A DNA stretch of 64,000 nucleotides from Robertmurraya siralis (GCF_005502275.1 NZ_SWLZ01000004.1:124001-188000), one strand, 5' to 3'. Positions 28,401-37,870 are shown, counted from the first letter of the stretch. The notes: generated by a model not told the origin, from the letters alone. Numbers and translations: made by a program.

Positions 28401-31347
28401 TGCTGACATGGATTTCAAAGCATCATTTAGTGATTTTTGTTTAGCGAGTATTTGTTGTGTTTCGTTGCTGTCAATAGCGCCAGCCATCATTGCTCTAACT
28501 GTTTGATCGCTAATGGCTGCTGTACCATCTGCTTGGATTTGAAAATATTTAGCCCATGCTCCTGCCAGAGTCTTTAATAAGCCTTGCTCAAGTTCTAATT
28601 TAGCATTAGCCAATGTTTTAGCGTTTGAAAGATCAACATTGTACATTTTTGCCAAATTATCAAAATAGGCTTTATTACTCGATAATAAGGTTTTAAAATA
28701 TGATTCACTATCTTTAATTTTATTGTAGATTGCATTTTGTGCAGCTTTCTCTTCTTCAGCAATTTTTAATTTAATTTGATCAATCAATGCTGATTCGTCA
28801 TGCATATATGCTAAAAGTTCAGGATAGTTTTTAAGAATTTTCCCAATAGAATCAGCAGAAAGTTGATGAGACTCAGATAATTCATCTAAAAACTTGTTAA
28901 GATCTGATATTGACGAAACGGCATTATCGTAAGCTTCAGCAAATTTATCTGCTGAATCGGCTGCTTCTTCGGTGGCGTCACTCAAATCAATAAAAGACTC
29001 TCCTGTATCAATCGCCATTAGCATAGCAGCTCTTAATTCTTCAGTGCTTCTGCCAGTAGATTTAGATAGTTTTTCAAAGTCTAGAGAAGCTATTAGGGCA
29101 CTTGTTGCCGACTGTGAAAGTGAATTTGCAATCCCATCAATAATATTCTTATCAGTATCTTTTGGAAGAAGATTAATCAAAGCATCTTTCACACTTGCAA
29201 ACGAATCATTTACTGCATCTTTATATTTTTCAAGATCCTTTGGATCGAAGCCTTGACTAATCTTATCTTGATATGTCTTAACTGCATCACCATAAGTTTT
29301 TAAAACATTTGTAAAATCTGCATTATGTAGAGAAGTTAAAATAGAATTAAAAACATTATTAATCTCTGTAGAAGCCATATCAGAAGTAGCGACAAACAAA
29401 GAAAAATCATTAATTATTCCTTTTGTTGTATCACTTACACTTCCATTCAGTTTTACATTTGAATCAATCATTTCCATTAAAGCTGATTGATAAACTGATT
29501 TAAAATTAACTAACTCAGCTTCATACATTTTATATTCATCGACAACACTTTTAAGTTTGTTATATTCACGTTGCTCAAAAAAGCTTAACTCATTACCTTT
29601 TCCTATCTTTTCATTTAATTTATCATATTTTTCAATTACTTCATCAATATTTCTACCCAAAAAAGCATTTTTATCAAAACCTGTTAAGAATTCAAACCAG
29701 TTCTGTTCTAAGATATTTTTTAATTTTTTTTCAGTGTCTTCAATACTTTTCTGGACAGAATCTAAAGACTCCTGAGACTCTTCTTGCTTTTTTAAAGCAT
29801 TCAGCGTTTTTTGCGACTCAATTTGTTTTTCTATTAATGCTATCTGAGCTTTAACTTTATCACTTGTTCCAATTATTTTGTTACCATATTGGTCTTCACC
29901 TATAACTAATTCCGGCATAAGGTTTGCTAGTTGATTTCTTACTGAATTAAATTCACTAAGATCTTCTACAGAGTAGTCCGTGTTATTTATTTTACTACTT
30001 AAAGATTCATATCTTTCAGCAAGTAATTGAATGTCCTTTTCATTTCTTTGGTAACTTTCAGACAATTGCCTGTTTTTTCTTTCAAATTCTTCTACACTTT
30101 GTCTGGTTTCACCCATTTTGCGTAAAAGAAAATCTAACCCCATTCCTATTCCTACTGCAATTGCTCCAATTCCAGTTGACAATAGAATCCCTTTTAAAGC
30201 TTTAGATGTAATTCCTAATGTTGTAAAAGCTCCATTTAGTAATCTAGTTTCAATTAAAGTGGCTTTCATACTTTTGCTGAATGCCATTATAGTAAAACTA
30301 GCAAGCCCTAATACTAAAGGTAGACCTCCTACAATTTCTACTAAATTACCTACTCCAGATGTTAAAGATTTAACTCCTTCAAGGGATTGAATGAAAGACT
30401 CTGTAATAAAACTTTCACCGAATGTTAATGCTAATTCTTCAAGATGCTGATTCATAAGATTTATTCTAGCTTCTAAAGATTTCATATACTCTTCGTTTTC
30501 AGCAGAAGCAGAACCTAAACTGTCCCTAGAATCATTGAGTTGTTTTTCGAAAATATCCCAATTGTCAATTAACGCTGTAAGTCTTGAAATATGAAACTTG
30601 CCAGCTAACCCTTCCATAACCGCTGCTTTTTCAACTCTAGAAATTTCTTTGACTTTATCAGCTACATCTGCGTAAATATCTATTACATGTCGCATATCGC
30701 CAGTTTTAGCGTCAATAAATTCAACACCAATTGACTTAAGAGCTTCTTGTGCTGGCTTCCCAAGCAACCTAGGTAAAACATTTTTCACAAAATTTCCCAC
30801 TTCATTCCCTGATTGCTTAGTAGCAGCAGTTACTGTTCCGATGATTGCATTTAGCTCATCCATATCAAGCCCAAACGCATTTGCCGTTGCCCCTGCTTTA
30901 GCCATCCCTGATGCTAGCTTCTCAACTGTAGTTGCATTTCGATTCGACACATTATTCCATGCATCGATAACTTTCATTGACTCTTTGGTTTCGAGACGGA
31001 ACTGTACCATAGCCGAAGTGAGAAATTGTGCTGCTTGAGCGCTTGAAATCTCCCCTACGTTAGAGGTGATTAAACCTGCTTCCCCTAGATTAATTAAATC
31101 TTGCTCATTATACCCTTGGCGAGCAAACTCCGTGTATGCATCTAGTGTCTCACGGAGTGATTTTCCAAATTTTTCCGCACTAATTCTAGCGTTATCCATG
31201 ACATTTTCAAAATTGGTATCTTCGTCCATGACTTTTTTCAAATTAGTGAGACGTGTATCGATCTCTATGATGATTCCAATAGTTGACTGTAGCGATCTTA
31301 ATGACCCATAGAAGGCTGTAGTTGCTCCCATCCATACCGGAAATTTC
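25422..31347 (-). CDS. Tape measure protein, exon 2 (joined to 31613-32742)
   Basis: After removal of the intron this exon continues the N-terminal part in frame, giving 2351 residues in all, close to the size of SPbeta YomI. It begins ...[18 protein letters not shown], carries hydrophobic helices near 30100-30400 and long coiled coils. A soluble lytic transglycosylase domain lies at about spliced residues 1480-1610: catalytic E in '[12 protein letters not shown]', then '[14 protein letters not shown]' and '[12 protein letters not shown]'. Near the C-terminus are two tandem 55-residue repeats with a GFxDGHW end. It sets tail length and opens peptidoglycan during DNA entry. An unspliced reading would start at ATG 31331. 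Confidence 0.88.
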
Positions 31348-31612
31348 CAATTATGTTACCTCTAAGGCTTTTTATCCTTAGATTCTCATAGTTTCCAAAT
31401 GAGTTCAGCATATATTTTCATCTCTTTGAGATGGTGGAGACTCGTGGAAGGATTTTTGCTCTCATACCGCTCACCTTCTATGCGTTACAAAGACTATTGA
31501 TGATAGCCCTCTCGGTATTATCATATTATTAATTTAATTATTAATAACTTAGACTTCACCGATTTTCCCCACTAGTAATCTACAGTGTCACCACTGTAGA
31601 CGGCAAAAATTC
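31348..31612 (-). ncRNA. Group I self-splicing intron in the tape-measure gene
   Basis: A 265-nt insertion with no ORF. P1: exon end ATGGT (31613-31617) pairs with guide GCCGT (31600-31604), with the U-G pair at the splice site. P2: a perfect 8-bp hairpin CTACAGTG-GTGA-CACTGTAG (31580-31599). P7: GCATA (31479-31483) with TATGC (31408-31412), inside R- and S-like elements. P8: CATCTC/GAGATG (31419-31433). The intron ends in G at 31348, and exon 2 GAAA can pair with TTTT beside the guide (P10). Splicing restores 'AMVKFPVWMG'. Without splicing the exon 1 frame stops at 31588. Confidence 0.88.
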
Positions 31613-32742
31613 ACCATTGCTGTACGGAAAGCATCCATGATTGTCATTGAAGATCTGGCTGATTCTCTAGCAGCATCTTGAAATTGTTTTAATTGTGTCT
31701 TTGCCTTGCTTAATTCATTTGCTGCATTTCTTGCGCTTACTGGTATACGTTCTAATTGTTGTATATATTTAATAAGTCCTTGAGTATCTGCTGTTTTGGA
31801 ATGGGTTTTTATTAAATTTTGAGCATCACTTATTAATTTTTGCTGAAGTTGTTTGTTGTTTGCACTGCTAGTGACCAGTTGTAATTTCTGTTGAATCTTA
31901 TCTAATTCTTGAATATTTCTTGTGCTTTTAATTGAATTATTAAATTTTTCAAAAGTTGATTGTCCAATTTTTCCTTGATCAAATAACTTTTGAAAACCCT
32001 GTATCAAGTTGTTTTGCTGCTGCTTTAAAATATCATTAAATTTTAAATTTTTTATACTTTTATTTAATTGTTCTATTTGCTTGACTGAACTTGATAAGTT
32101 AACACTTCTCGCTAACCCCTTTAATTCCTCTTTTGTTAGTTTTCCAGTGCGCCATAGCTCTTGAAGAGATTTTCTAGCTTTATCTTGTTCTTGTGTTAAA
32201 ACTTTATAATTATTAATATCTTTGATGCTTATTACGTTATCTTGACTATCAGTTTTAATAACTCTTGCATTACCTTGTTCATTTATATATTTACTTGTAA
32301 CGTCTTTTACTGAGCCTTTATTTGTTTTTCGGATCTGTTCACTTAAGAGGGAATAACCTTTCGTTAACTCTTCAACACTTTTTTTTTGATTGTTCAGGCT
32401 ATTATTTACTTGACCTAAAGATGATTGCGCATTTTTAGCACCTTCTACGATCTGTGAAAATTCATTTTTCATTCCGTTGAAATAAGTTCGAGTTACCTTA
32501 GTGCCATCTTGCATTGTCATCTGCTCTATTACTTTATTAGTATTTACAGCCGACTGACCAATCTTCTTAACTTGATCGTTAAACTTTGTGAGAGTTTGCA
32601 AGACTTTATCGTCCACTTGAATTTTCAAATTTAACGATTTTACGCTTTTTTCCAATGCTTTTATATGGTCATTAATCTCACCTATAGATTTTCCCACATT
32701 TAAACCGGCAACAATTCTAATCTTTAGATCGTTGTTAGTCAT
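31613..32742 (-). CDS. Tape measure protein, exon 1
   Basis: Encodes the first 376 residues plus two bases of the next codon; unspliced it would read on as NFCRLQW and stop. The sequence is helical, mostly coiled coil ('INDHIKALEKSVKSLNLKIQ'), and ends 'SSMTIMDAFRTAMV', just before the usual membrane-associated core of phage tape measures. The start ATG follows AAGGAGTGTC. See the exon 2 and intron entries for the join. Confidence 0.85.
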
Positions 32743-32763
32743 TTAGACACTCCTTTCTAAAAA

Positions 32764-32800
32764 AATAAAAAGAAGTGTCTAAATGACTAGACACTTCTCA
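32764..32800 (-). terminator. Stem-loop between membrane protein gene and tape measure
   Basis: AGAAGTGTCT and AGACACTTCT with an 8-nt loop, followed by TTTTTATTTTTTT on the minus strand. Confidence 0.75.
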
Positions 32801-33467
32801 TACTTTTGTTCCTCTCTATAATCACAGTGAGGGAACGATACCAATCTTCAATTGTATTTATAATAGCTTTAGAATTTTCATTAAGGACATCCAAACCTAC
32901 GTCACTTTTATAAAATGGGATTACAACTCTAGGATTCAATAAATCATTTATGACAATTTCCAGTGAAAGCTCTTTTATTTTTTCTTTAGAATTTGTTTTG
33001 CCTGTGGTAGCGCCAATTAAAGTTCCCAACCCACCAAGGGCTACTCCACCGACAATTCCTCTTGTGACTTGCGATCCAAATGATGAAGAAGTAATTGTTT
33101 CATTATTCTTAATTACCTTAGATTCTATAATATCTCTAAACTCAATTTCTTTATAATTAAATTCATCAGACAAGTTTTCTCTACTCAAAATAGCAATTTT
33201 ACCCATTTTTTCATTAAGTGCGATTGCATATTTTGAATCAAATAAAAGTGTACTTTTATCAGGTATAAAATCATTTTCTTGAAATGCTTTATTGAAAAAT
33301 TTTTCAGTTTCAGCCTTAAAGCGCTTTTGATTTTTTGACGAAGTAAACAGTAACATTATCAAGAAGAAAAAGCTTGTAGCAATAAAAATAAATTTGGAAT
33401 ATAAAATTCCCAATATTATCAAAGAAAAAAATAAAATTAAGAATAACCAAGCTGTAGATCTCTTCAT
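32787..33467 (-). CDS. Membrane protein with glycine-zipper segment (YomJ position)
   Basis: 226 residues from ATG 33467 (a GTG at 33470 is as likely; GGGAG upstream). Two N-terminal membrane helices are followed by a beta-rich domain interrupted by a glycine-rich hydrophobic segment 'GIVGGVALGGLGTLIGAT'. The gene sits where SPbeta has yomJ. A TATAAT on the minus strand upstream (33494-33499) suggests a host-type promoter and expression in the lysogen. Function unknown; superinfection exclusion is possible but unproven. Confidence 0.55.
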   Translation of the reverse strand: MKRSTAWLFLILFFSLIILGILYSKFIFIATSFFFLIMLLFTSSKNQKRFKAETEKFFNKAFQENDFIPDKSTLLFDSKYAIALNEKMGKIAILSRENLSDEFNYKEIEFRDIIESKVIKNNETITSSSFGSQVTRGIVGGVALGGLGTLIGATTGKTNSKEKIKELSLEIVINDLLNPRVVIPFYKSDVGLDVLNENSKAIINTIEDWYRSLTVIIERNKSMRSV

Positions 33468-33532
33468 CACTATGGAATCAACTCCCAACAGAGTATTATA
33501 ATCCCATTATATTAGATTTAGACAAAAATAAA

Positions 33533-33556
33533 AAGCCGTCTATTTATAAACGACTT
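33533..33556 (-). terminator. Stem-loop after a 45-residue ORF
   Basis: AAGTCGT/ACGGCTT with T-rich sequence on the minus-strand 3' side. Confidence 0.6.
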
Positions 33557-33572
33557 AACTGGTTCAAAATGT

Positions 33573-33710
33573 CTACCTACCAGTATCTTCTTTAATTAAT
33601 TTCAAAATATCATCATAAGTTATATTTTTCTTCTTCATTTGATCTTGTATTTTGTTTCTAATCCTCTTAAAAGTTTCAGAGTAAGTTTTTTCTATATTTT
33701 CTCTTTGCAT
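33573..33710 (-). CDS. Small basic protein, 45 residues
   Basis: MQRENIEKTYSETF to EDTGR, with GGGGAGTG as ribosome-binding site. It is helical and highly charged, and overlaps the end of the 56-residue ORF upstream by 19 bases, so the two are probably co-translated. No family recognised. Confidence 0.5.
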   Translation of the reverse strand: MQRENIEKTYSETFKRIRNKIQDQMKKKNITYDDILKLIKEDTGR

Positions 33711-33862
33711 ATGCTGCTCACTCCCCAAAAATTACTCAAACTTCTACTAGATTTCGTTCTTTGATTTAGTAAATTAATATCTTTTTCTTTTGCAGAGGAA
33801 AGCAGGGTAGTTCTATTGCGTTTAAGCTTTCTTATAGACGCTATTTTTTGAACAGCAGGCAT
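33692..33862 (-). CDS. Small basic protein, 56 residues
   Basis: MPAVQKIASIRKLKRN and onward, ending SSICKEKI, with AAGGAGG before ATG. Basic and helical. It is paired with the downstream 45-residue ORF; the pair stands between the Doc module and the membrane protein gene. Whether it is an accessory gene pair cannot be told from sequence. Confidence 0.5.
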   Translation of the reverse strand: MPAVQKIASIRKLKRNRTTLLSSAKEKDINLLNQRTKSSRSLSNFWGVSSICKEKI

Positions 33863-33911
33863 ATCTTATTCCTCCTTTTCGCATACGAACAATATTGTTT
33901 TTTTGAGGATA

Positions 33912-33951
33912 ATATAAAGTCGTCAAAAATATATTTCAGACGACTTTATAT
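33912..33951 (-). terminator. Stem-loop at the end of doc
   Basis: A perfect 13-bp stem ATATAAAGTCGTC/GACGACTTTATAT overlapping the 3' end of the Doc gene. No T-run follows on the minus strand, so it may stabilise the mRNA end rather than terminate. Confidence 0.55.
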
Positions 33952-34347
33952 CCCAGAGAAATTTTTTACACAATTACTTTCAAGCCATTGAGTTATTTCA
34001 TCTATATCCATTCTCTTATTGGCAACCTCTAATGTGATTTTATATAAATCATAATCTTCTACTATTAATTCATATCCATTAATGAGAAGGAATGTAAGAC
34101 AACATTTAACACCTGTTCGTTTATTTCCGTCACAAAAATATTGATGGGTTGCGAACCCTTCCAAATAAACGGCTGCTTTTTGAAATAAATCAGGATAGAT
34201 TTCTTGTTCAAATAAATACTGTTTTGGCTTATCAGCCATATAATCTATCATTCCTGATTCATTTTCACCATAAATTCCACCATATTCTTCAATCATTTCA
34301 TCATGCAAATATCTAATATCTTCAGGATCTAGATAGTAAAATTCCAT
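33946..34347 (-). CDS. doc: Doc-type toxin (Fic/Doc kinase fold)
   Basis: 133 residues. The Doc motif is 'HQYFCDGNKRTG' (HxFx[DN]xNKR type). Doc phosphorylates elongation factor Tu and stops translation. The start overlaps the antitoxin stop region (TAGTATG), typical for a toxin-antitoxin pair. It replaces nothing essential in the late operon and has its own promoter, so it is a lysogeny-expressed addiction or defence module. Confidence 0.85.
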   Translation of the reverse strand: MEFYYLDPEDIRYLHDEMIEEYGGIYGENESGMIDYMADKPKQYLFEQEIYPDLFQKAAVYLEGFATHQYFCDGNKRTGVKCCLTFLLINGYELIVEDYDLYKITLEVANKRMDIDEITQWLESNCVKNFSGI

Positions 34348-34348
34348 A

Positions 34349-34471
34349 CTAGTTTTTGCTGATTAATTTCAATGCTTTATCATATCTTTGATTGATTTTC
34401 TTTGATGCTTTTTTTATCATTTCTTTTCGTAAAGCATTATCAACTTTTAATCTTTCTTGTGGTATAGCCAT
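34349..34471 (-). CDS. Phd-like antitoxin, short form
   Basis: 40 residues (MAIPQERLKVDNALRK to LKLISKN) with AAGGAGG before ATG. It is helical and basic, and directly precedes doc. It is shorter than P1 Phd and lacks an obvious N-terminal DNA-binding domain, yet its C-terminal helix could neutralise Doc. Repression would then need another factor. Confidence 0.6.
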   Translation of the reverse strand: MAIPQERLKVDNALRKEMIKKASKKINQRYDKALKLISKN

Positions 34472-34539
34472 TTTTTCATCCTCCTTTTCAGACATATAAC
34501 GGACACCTCCTTGAAAAAGTGGTATCTATTATATGCTAT

Positions 34540-34577
34540 TTCTATCTAAATTATACCATTTTTCTTCCACTGTGGAA
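34540..34577 (-). promoter_or_regulatory. Promoter and operator of the Phd/Doc module
   Basis: An extended -10 TGGTATAAT on the minus strand (TATAAT 34550-34555). The perfect inverted repeat TTCCAC-T-GTGGAA at 34565-34577 covers the -35/spacer area, as expected for an autoregulated toxin-antitoxin operator. Confidence 0.65.
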
Positions 34578-34611
34578 TATTTTTTGATGAAAAAGTTATA
34601 TAAGTGTTTGG

Positions 34612-36291
34612 TTAGACGACTATATTGATATTTATTTCTTTAAATTTACTTTTTAAACCCTTATAATTATTGTGAAGGTCATCTGGGAATAAGGGTACGA
34701 AGTTATATTTTTTTAATTTGTTGTAATATTTAATCTTTCTATGAGTTTTCTTTTTATAATTCTTCATATAATCTGTTTCTGGCTTTTCAAGATATAAACC
34801 AAAATACTCAACAATCAGTTCATCATTAATGATCCAGTCAGGAAGATATGATTCATTCTTATTCTTGAACTCCGAACTATTTCTATTTTTCGGCTTATAG
34901 ACTCTTTGAAAGTTTCTTAATAGTATATCATGCACTTGCTTTTCTTCAATCGAATCTAATTTTGTATCGTCAATATCACTAATTCTTTTGTAGTAACTAG
35001 TGTATTTAATTTGTTTGCCATAAATCATAGTTAACATAAAAGGAATGTCGTATTTTGCTACCAAAGTGGTAAGTTTGTACTTACTTAGCAACTTATTAAT
35101 ATTATGATTAGTAATTTCACTAACATCTGAAATTATTTTATCCCTAATCAATTGTTCAATAAACCAAATTAGTGCGTCCCTGAGATTACTAGGTTCATTC
35201 CAAAAATCATTTGGGACATGTTTGAATTCCCATCTTTTCCATCTATTTGGATACATAAAATTCATTGCATTATAGGGAGATAATTGAAAACAATGCGCTA
35301 ACATTGAACCTAATTTATATCGTTCGAAGATATTTCTATTTGCAATCAATGGTATGTCATCTATTTGTGTAACAACTTTGTCTTCAAATAATTTACCAAT
35401 AAACCAATTCATCATTTCTTTAATATTTTCATCATTTTTATAGTAATTTTTTGGCACATTAAAAAACCATTTTTTGAATCTATCTGGATCAACAAAAACA
35501 GCCAATTCAGAAAAACTACCATTAAACCTCTTAACCATTCCACTAATTTGATATTCTCTTAATTTTTTATGATAAGATATTTTCGGTAAATTATCTATGG
35601 ATTCGATAGTACCATCCTCAATGAGTTTATTCATAAACCAATAGAATGCATTTTTTGTATGTTCATAATTCTCCCAATAGCCATCATCCACCATGTTATA
35701 TTCCCACGGTTCGTAACTTCCTTCAAATACCTCTTTCAGGAGTGTATTTATTCCGAAACGATCTGCTATACTACCAATATGAAATTTAACAAAGTTTTTT
35801 TGAGTTAAAAAACATTTTGCTTCATTCATGTTTTTTATGTAATTATTTTTTATTAAATATTCTATTAAATGAAGTACAATGTTTTTTGCTTGATTGATAG
35901 TGATATTTTGAACAAATCCATCTGGGAATCTATTATTTTCTTTATTCAAAATTTTATCAAATAATTCTACTTCATTATAATTTGACTGATTGACTTTGTG
36001 TTTATTGATTGTGTTCTGAGATCTTTCTTGATAGGAGCAATCTTTACATAATATTCTATTAGATTTCTCTAGTGTGACATTAATATCGTGATATCTTTTA
36101 ATGAATTTATTTTTACATTCTCCTTTGTCACATTCATATTCTACTCTTACACTCGAATTTAACATTAAATCTTCTGCTCTAACTTTAAATTTTTGTCCTA
36201 TTCCATTATATAAATATCCTTTTTCCTCAAACCATTTTTTATTTTTGCTTCCCCAAGTAACTTCTACTATTTGATTGGGTATCATTACCAT
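34612..36291 (-). CDS. PD-(D/E)XK-type nuclease with zinc site, homing-endonuclease-like
   Basis: 559 residues. The N-terminus has a zinc-binding pattern ('CDKGECKNKF' then 'CKDCS'), the middle carries four repeats each containing 'W-F-I/M-[GNE]-x-L-I/F-x-D' (for example 'FYWFMNKLIEDGTI'). The C-terminus is a nuclease-like domain: 'YLPDWIINDELIVEYFGLY' followed by a lysine-rich helix. This is the D...ExxG arrangement of Vsr/EDxHD nucleases. The repeats may be a DNA-reading array. It is preceded by a structured leader. Confidence 0.6.
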   Translation of the reverse strand: MVMIPNQIVEVTWGSKNKKWFEEKGYLYNGIGQKFKVRAEDLMLNSSVRVEYECDKGECKNKFIKRYHDINVTLEKSNRILCKDCSYQERSQNTINKHKVNQSNYNEVELFDKILNKENNRFPDGFVQNITINQAKNIVLHLIEYLIKNNYIKNMNEAKCFLTQKNFVKFHIGSIADRFGINTLLKEVFEGSYEPWEYNMVDDGYWENYEHTKNAFYWFMNKLIEDGTIESIDNLPKISYHKKLREYQISGMVKRFNGSFSELAVFVDPDRFKKWFFNVPKNYYKNDENIKEMMNWFIGKLFEDKVVTQIDDIPLIANRNIFERYKLGSMLAHCFQLSPYNAMNFMYPNRWKRWEFKHVPNDFWNEPSNLRDALIWFIEQLIRDKIISDVSEITNHNINKLLSKYKLTTLVAKYDIPFMLTMIYGKQIKYTSYYKRISDIDDTKLDSIEEKQVHDILLRNFQRVYKPKNRNSSEFKNKNESYLPDWIINDELIVEYFGLYLEKPETDYMKNYKKKTHRKIKYYNKLKKYNFVPLFPDDLHNNYKGLKSKFKEININIVV

Positions 36292-36314
36292 TTGTTCATC
36301 ACTCCATTTCTACT

Positions 36315-36407
36315 ACACTCCCTAAAAAAAGAATATCAGGCAGGCGAAGTGTAGGGAGTGATCTTCACTTTTCTTCACAATTGATCAGACTGTTGCACGA
36401 CTGCCTG
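36315..36407 (-). promoter_or_regulatory. Pseudoknot-capable terminator leader of the 559-residue nuclease gene
   Basis: On the minus strand the order is A (CAGGCAG, 36401-36407), B (CACTCCCTA, 36352-36360), A' (CTGCCTG, 36337-36343), seven T (36324-36330), B' (TAGGGAGTG, 36315-36323). A:A' is a terminator stem. B:B' spans the T-run and includes SD-like AGGGAG. The two pairings interlock, so they form a pseudoknot or alternate. Confidence 0.5.
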
Positions 36408-36439
36408 TTAAAAACAATATCCAAAATTCTATGTATCAA

Positions 36440-36670
36440 TCAATCTACCAAGTTACCATCTTCATCAAAAATTCCTTTAATATCCGTATTCCAATCCTTA
36501 CCCTTAACTAATATTTTCTCACCGGTTACATTTTCAATTAAAATACTAACACTTTTTGTCATTTCATCCGAAATCTTATAAGCGCCTTCGAGTAAACTCA
36601 TTTCGTCTAGTGGTTCACACACAGGCACTTCGAATAATACGGTCATTTCTGCGAATACTGATGGTTTCAT
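36440..36670 (-). CDS. Hypothetical acidic protein, 76 residues
   Basis: Opens 'MKPSVFAEMTVLFEVPV' and ends 'GIFDEDGNLVD'. AAAGGGAG precedes the ATG. It is divergent from the Arc-type regulator gene, and an 8-base inverted repeat lies just upstream, so it is probably under that regulator. No family recognised. Confidence 0.6.
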   Translation of the reverse strand: MKPSVFAEMTVLFEVPVCEPLDEMSLLEGAYKISDEMTKSVSILIENVTGEKILVKGKDWNTDIKGIFDEDGNLVD

Positions 36671-36693
36671 ACTATATCGCTCCCTTTAATTGT

Positions 36694-36826
36694 TTGTAAT
36701 TTTATGTATTACAAATTGTTGTTAAACTTATAATAAAGGGTTTATAAACCTTTTGTCAATAGTATATCTATAATTTCTAAAAAGTTTATAAATAGTGTAG
36801 ATATTAACTATTCGATAGTGTATACT
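36694..36826. promoter_or_regulatory. Divergent operator/promoter region of the Arc-type regulator
   Basis: It contains the inverted repeat TTTGTAAT-N7-ATTACAAA (36694-36716), the palindrome GGTTTATAAACC (36739-36750), and direct repeats ATAGTGTA (36792-36799 and 36815-36822) with a variant ATAGTATA (36759-36766). A plus-strand promoter TAGATA-17-TATACT (36798-36826) is embedded between the direct repeats. This is the expected layout for a ribbon-helix-helix autorepressor. Confidence 0.55.
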
Positions 36827-36842
36827 GAATAATATATTAATC

Positions 36843-37106
36843 TTGAAAAGGGGAGTACAAATGAGTATCTCAGATAGCAATGAAAGACTTACTGTTATCA
36901 TTTCAAAAGATCTTAAAGCTAAAATCCGCAACTTGGCTGTTGCTAATAATAGAAGTATAAGTAATTATGTTGTCACTGTCTTAGAAAATCATGTGGAGAA
37001 AAAACGAGTTATGGAAGATCTAACCCCACAAAAACACCCCAACCTAAAAGTCGCAGACAATAATGAACCATATAGAATTGACATTAATCTACCTGATGAC
37101 AAATAA
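36843..37106 (+). CDS. Arc/CopG-type ribbon-helix-helix regulator
   Basis: 87 residues. 'ERLTVIISKDLKAKIRNLA' followed by 'SISNYVVTVLENHVEKK' is a ribbon-helix-helix fold; the C-terminal tail is disordered. It is the only plus-strand gene inside the late region, with its own promoter and terminator. It probably represses itself and the divergent 76-residue gene. It could also act as an antitoxin, but no toxin is adjacent on its strand. Confidence 0.75.
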   Translation: MKRGVQMSISDSNERLTVIISKDLKAKIRNLAVANNRSISNYVVTVLENHVEKKRVMEDLTPQKHPNLKVADNNEPYRIDINLPDDK

Positions 37107-37109
37107 ACA

Positions 37110-37143
37110 CAAAAATTCCACAGTATTTTTCTGTGGAATTTTT
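37110..37143. terminator. Bidirectional terminator between regulator and GNAT gene
   Basis: An AAAAATTCCACAG/CTGTGGAATTTTT stem with a 7-nt loop between convergent genes. Confidence 0.88.
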
Positions 37144-37156
37144 ATTATGTATTCAA

Positions 37157-37711
37157 TTATTCGAACAAATCATATCTCATACTTACCGATTTTTTTCTCT
37201 TTTGCTGCTTATGTTGATTACGAACAAATCCATTACTTTCATAGAAGCGAGGGGTATCTTCTCTAAACTCAATATCAGCATCTACTGTAAGAAATCTACA
37301 CGCAATCCCATTAAGTTCTAATTTTGCAGCATATCCTAATGCCATGTATAAAAGGTATGATCCGTAATGATACTCCTGATGTTCTATTGAAACAGCTAAT
37401 TTCCCAATTTTCATTGCAGGAACAGAACTGAAAGGGATATCTAATTTCAATCGTTCTTTCTCATCTTTGTCCAATAGAAAGGCATCAGCTAACAGTGCAA
37501 AATATCCAATAATACTTTCAGTATCTTTATGGATTAATAAATGCACCGAACTAATGCCATTAGATATATAATATTCCGCATCATTCACAAGAAAAAGATT
37601 ATAATCTTCTTCGCCACAATTAAATTCTTCCAAATTATATTCTTTAGAAAATGGAACAATTTTAGTATGTTCTAATATTATCTCATATTCACCAGTTTCA
37701 AGATATTTCAT
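37157..37711 (-). CDS. GNAT-family acetyltransferase, probable toxin
   Basis: 184 residues. The opening 'EEFNCGEEDYNLFLVNDAEYY' and 'AMKIGKLAVSIEHQEYHYGS' (acetyl-CoA loop region) fit the GNAT subgroup that contains tRNA- or protein-acetylating toxins such as TacT/AtaT. It lies 12 bases after a 48-residue basic protein, as in a two-gene module. Toxicity is inferred from family and context; a metabolic acetyltransferase is the alternative. Confidence 0.65.
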   Translation of the reverse strand: MKYLETGEYEIILEHTKIVPFSKEYNLEEFNCGEEDYNLFLVNDAEYYISNGISSVHLLIHKDTESIIGYFALLADAFLLDKDEKERLKLDIPFSSVPAMKIGKLAVSIEHQEYHYGSYLLYMALGYAAKLELNGIACRFLTVDADIEFREDTPRFYESNGFVRNQHKQQKRKKSVSMRYDLFE

Positions 37712-37723
37712 ATAATTACTACC

Positions 37724-37870
37724 TTATCTCTGAGTCGCTTTTTTTAACATCTCTAGGGCTGACTGTCTTTTTTGTTTACTTTTTAAAGAGTCTTTCTTTT
37801 TAAGCGACATTGTAAAATTAATAAGATCTTTACCCTTTAAAACTGGAGTAGCTTCAATAGGTTTCGCCAT
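37724..37870 (-). CDS. Small basic protein upstream of GNAT (possible antitoxin)
   Basis: 48 residues, MAKPIEATPVLKGKDLINF to LEMLKKATQR. GGGGGAG precedes the ATG. It is helical and lysine-rich, and co-transcribed with the acetyltransferase gene. It is not a classical DUF1778 antitoxin; the pairing is inferred from position. Confidence 0.5.
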   Translation of the reverse strand: MAKPIEATPVLKGKDLINFTMSLKKKDSLKSKQKRQSALEMLKKATQR

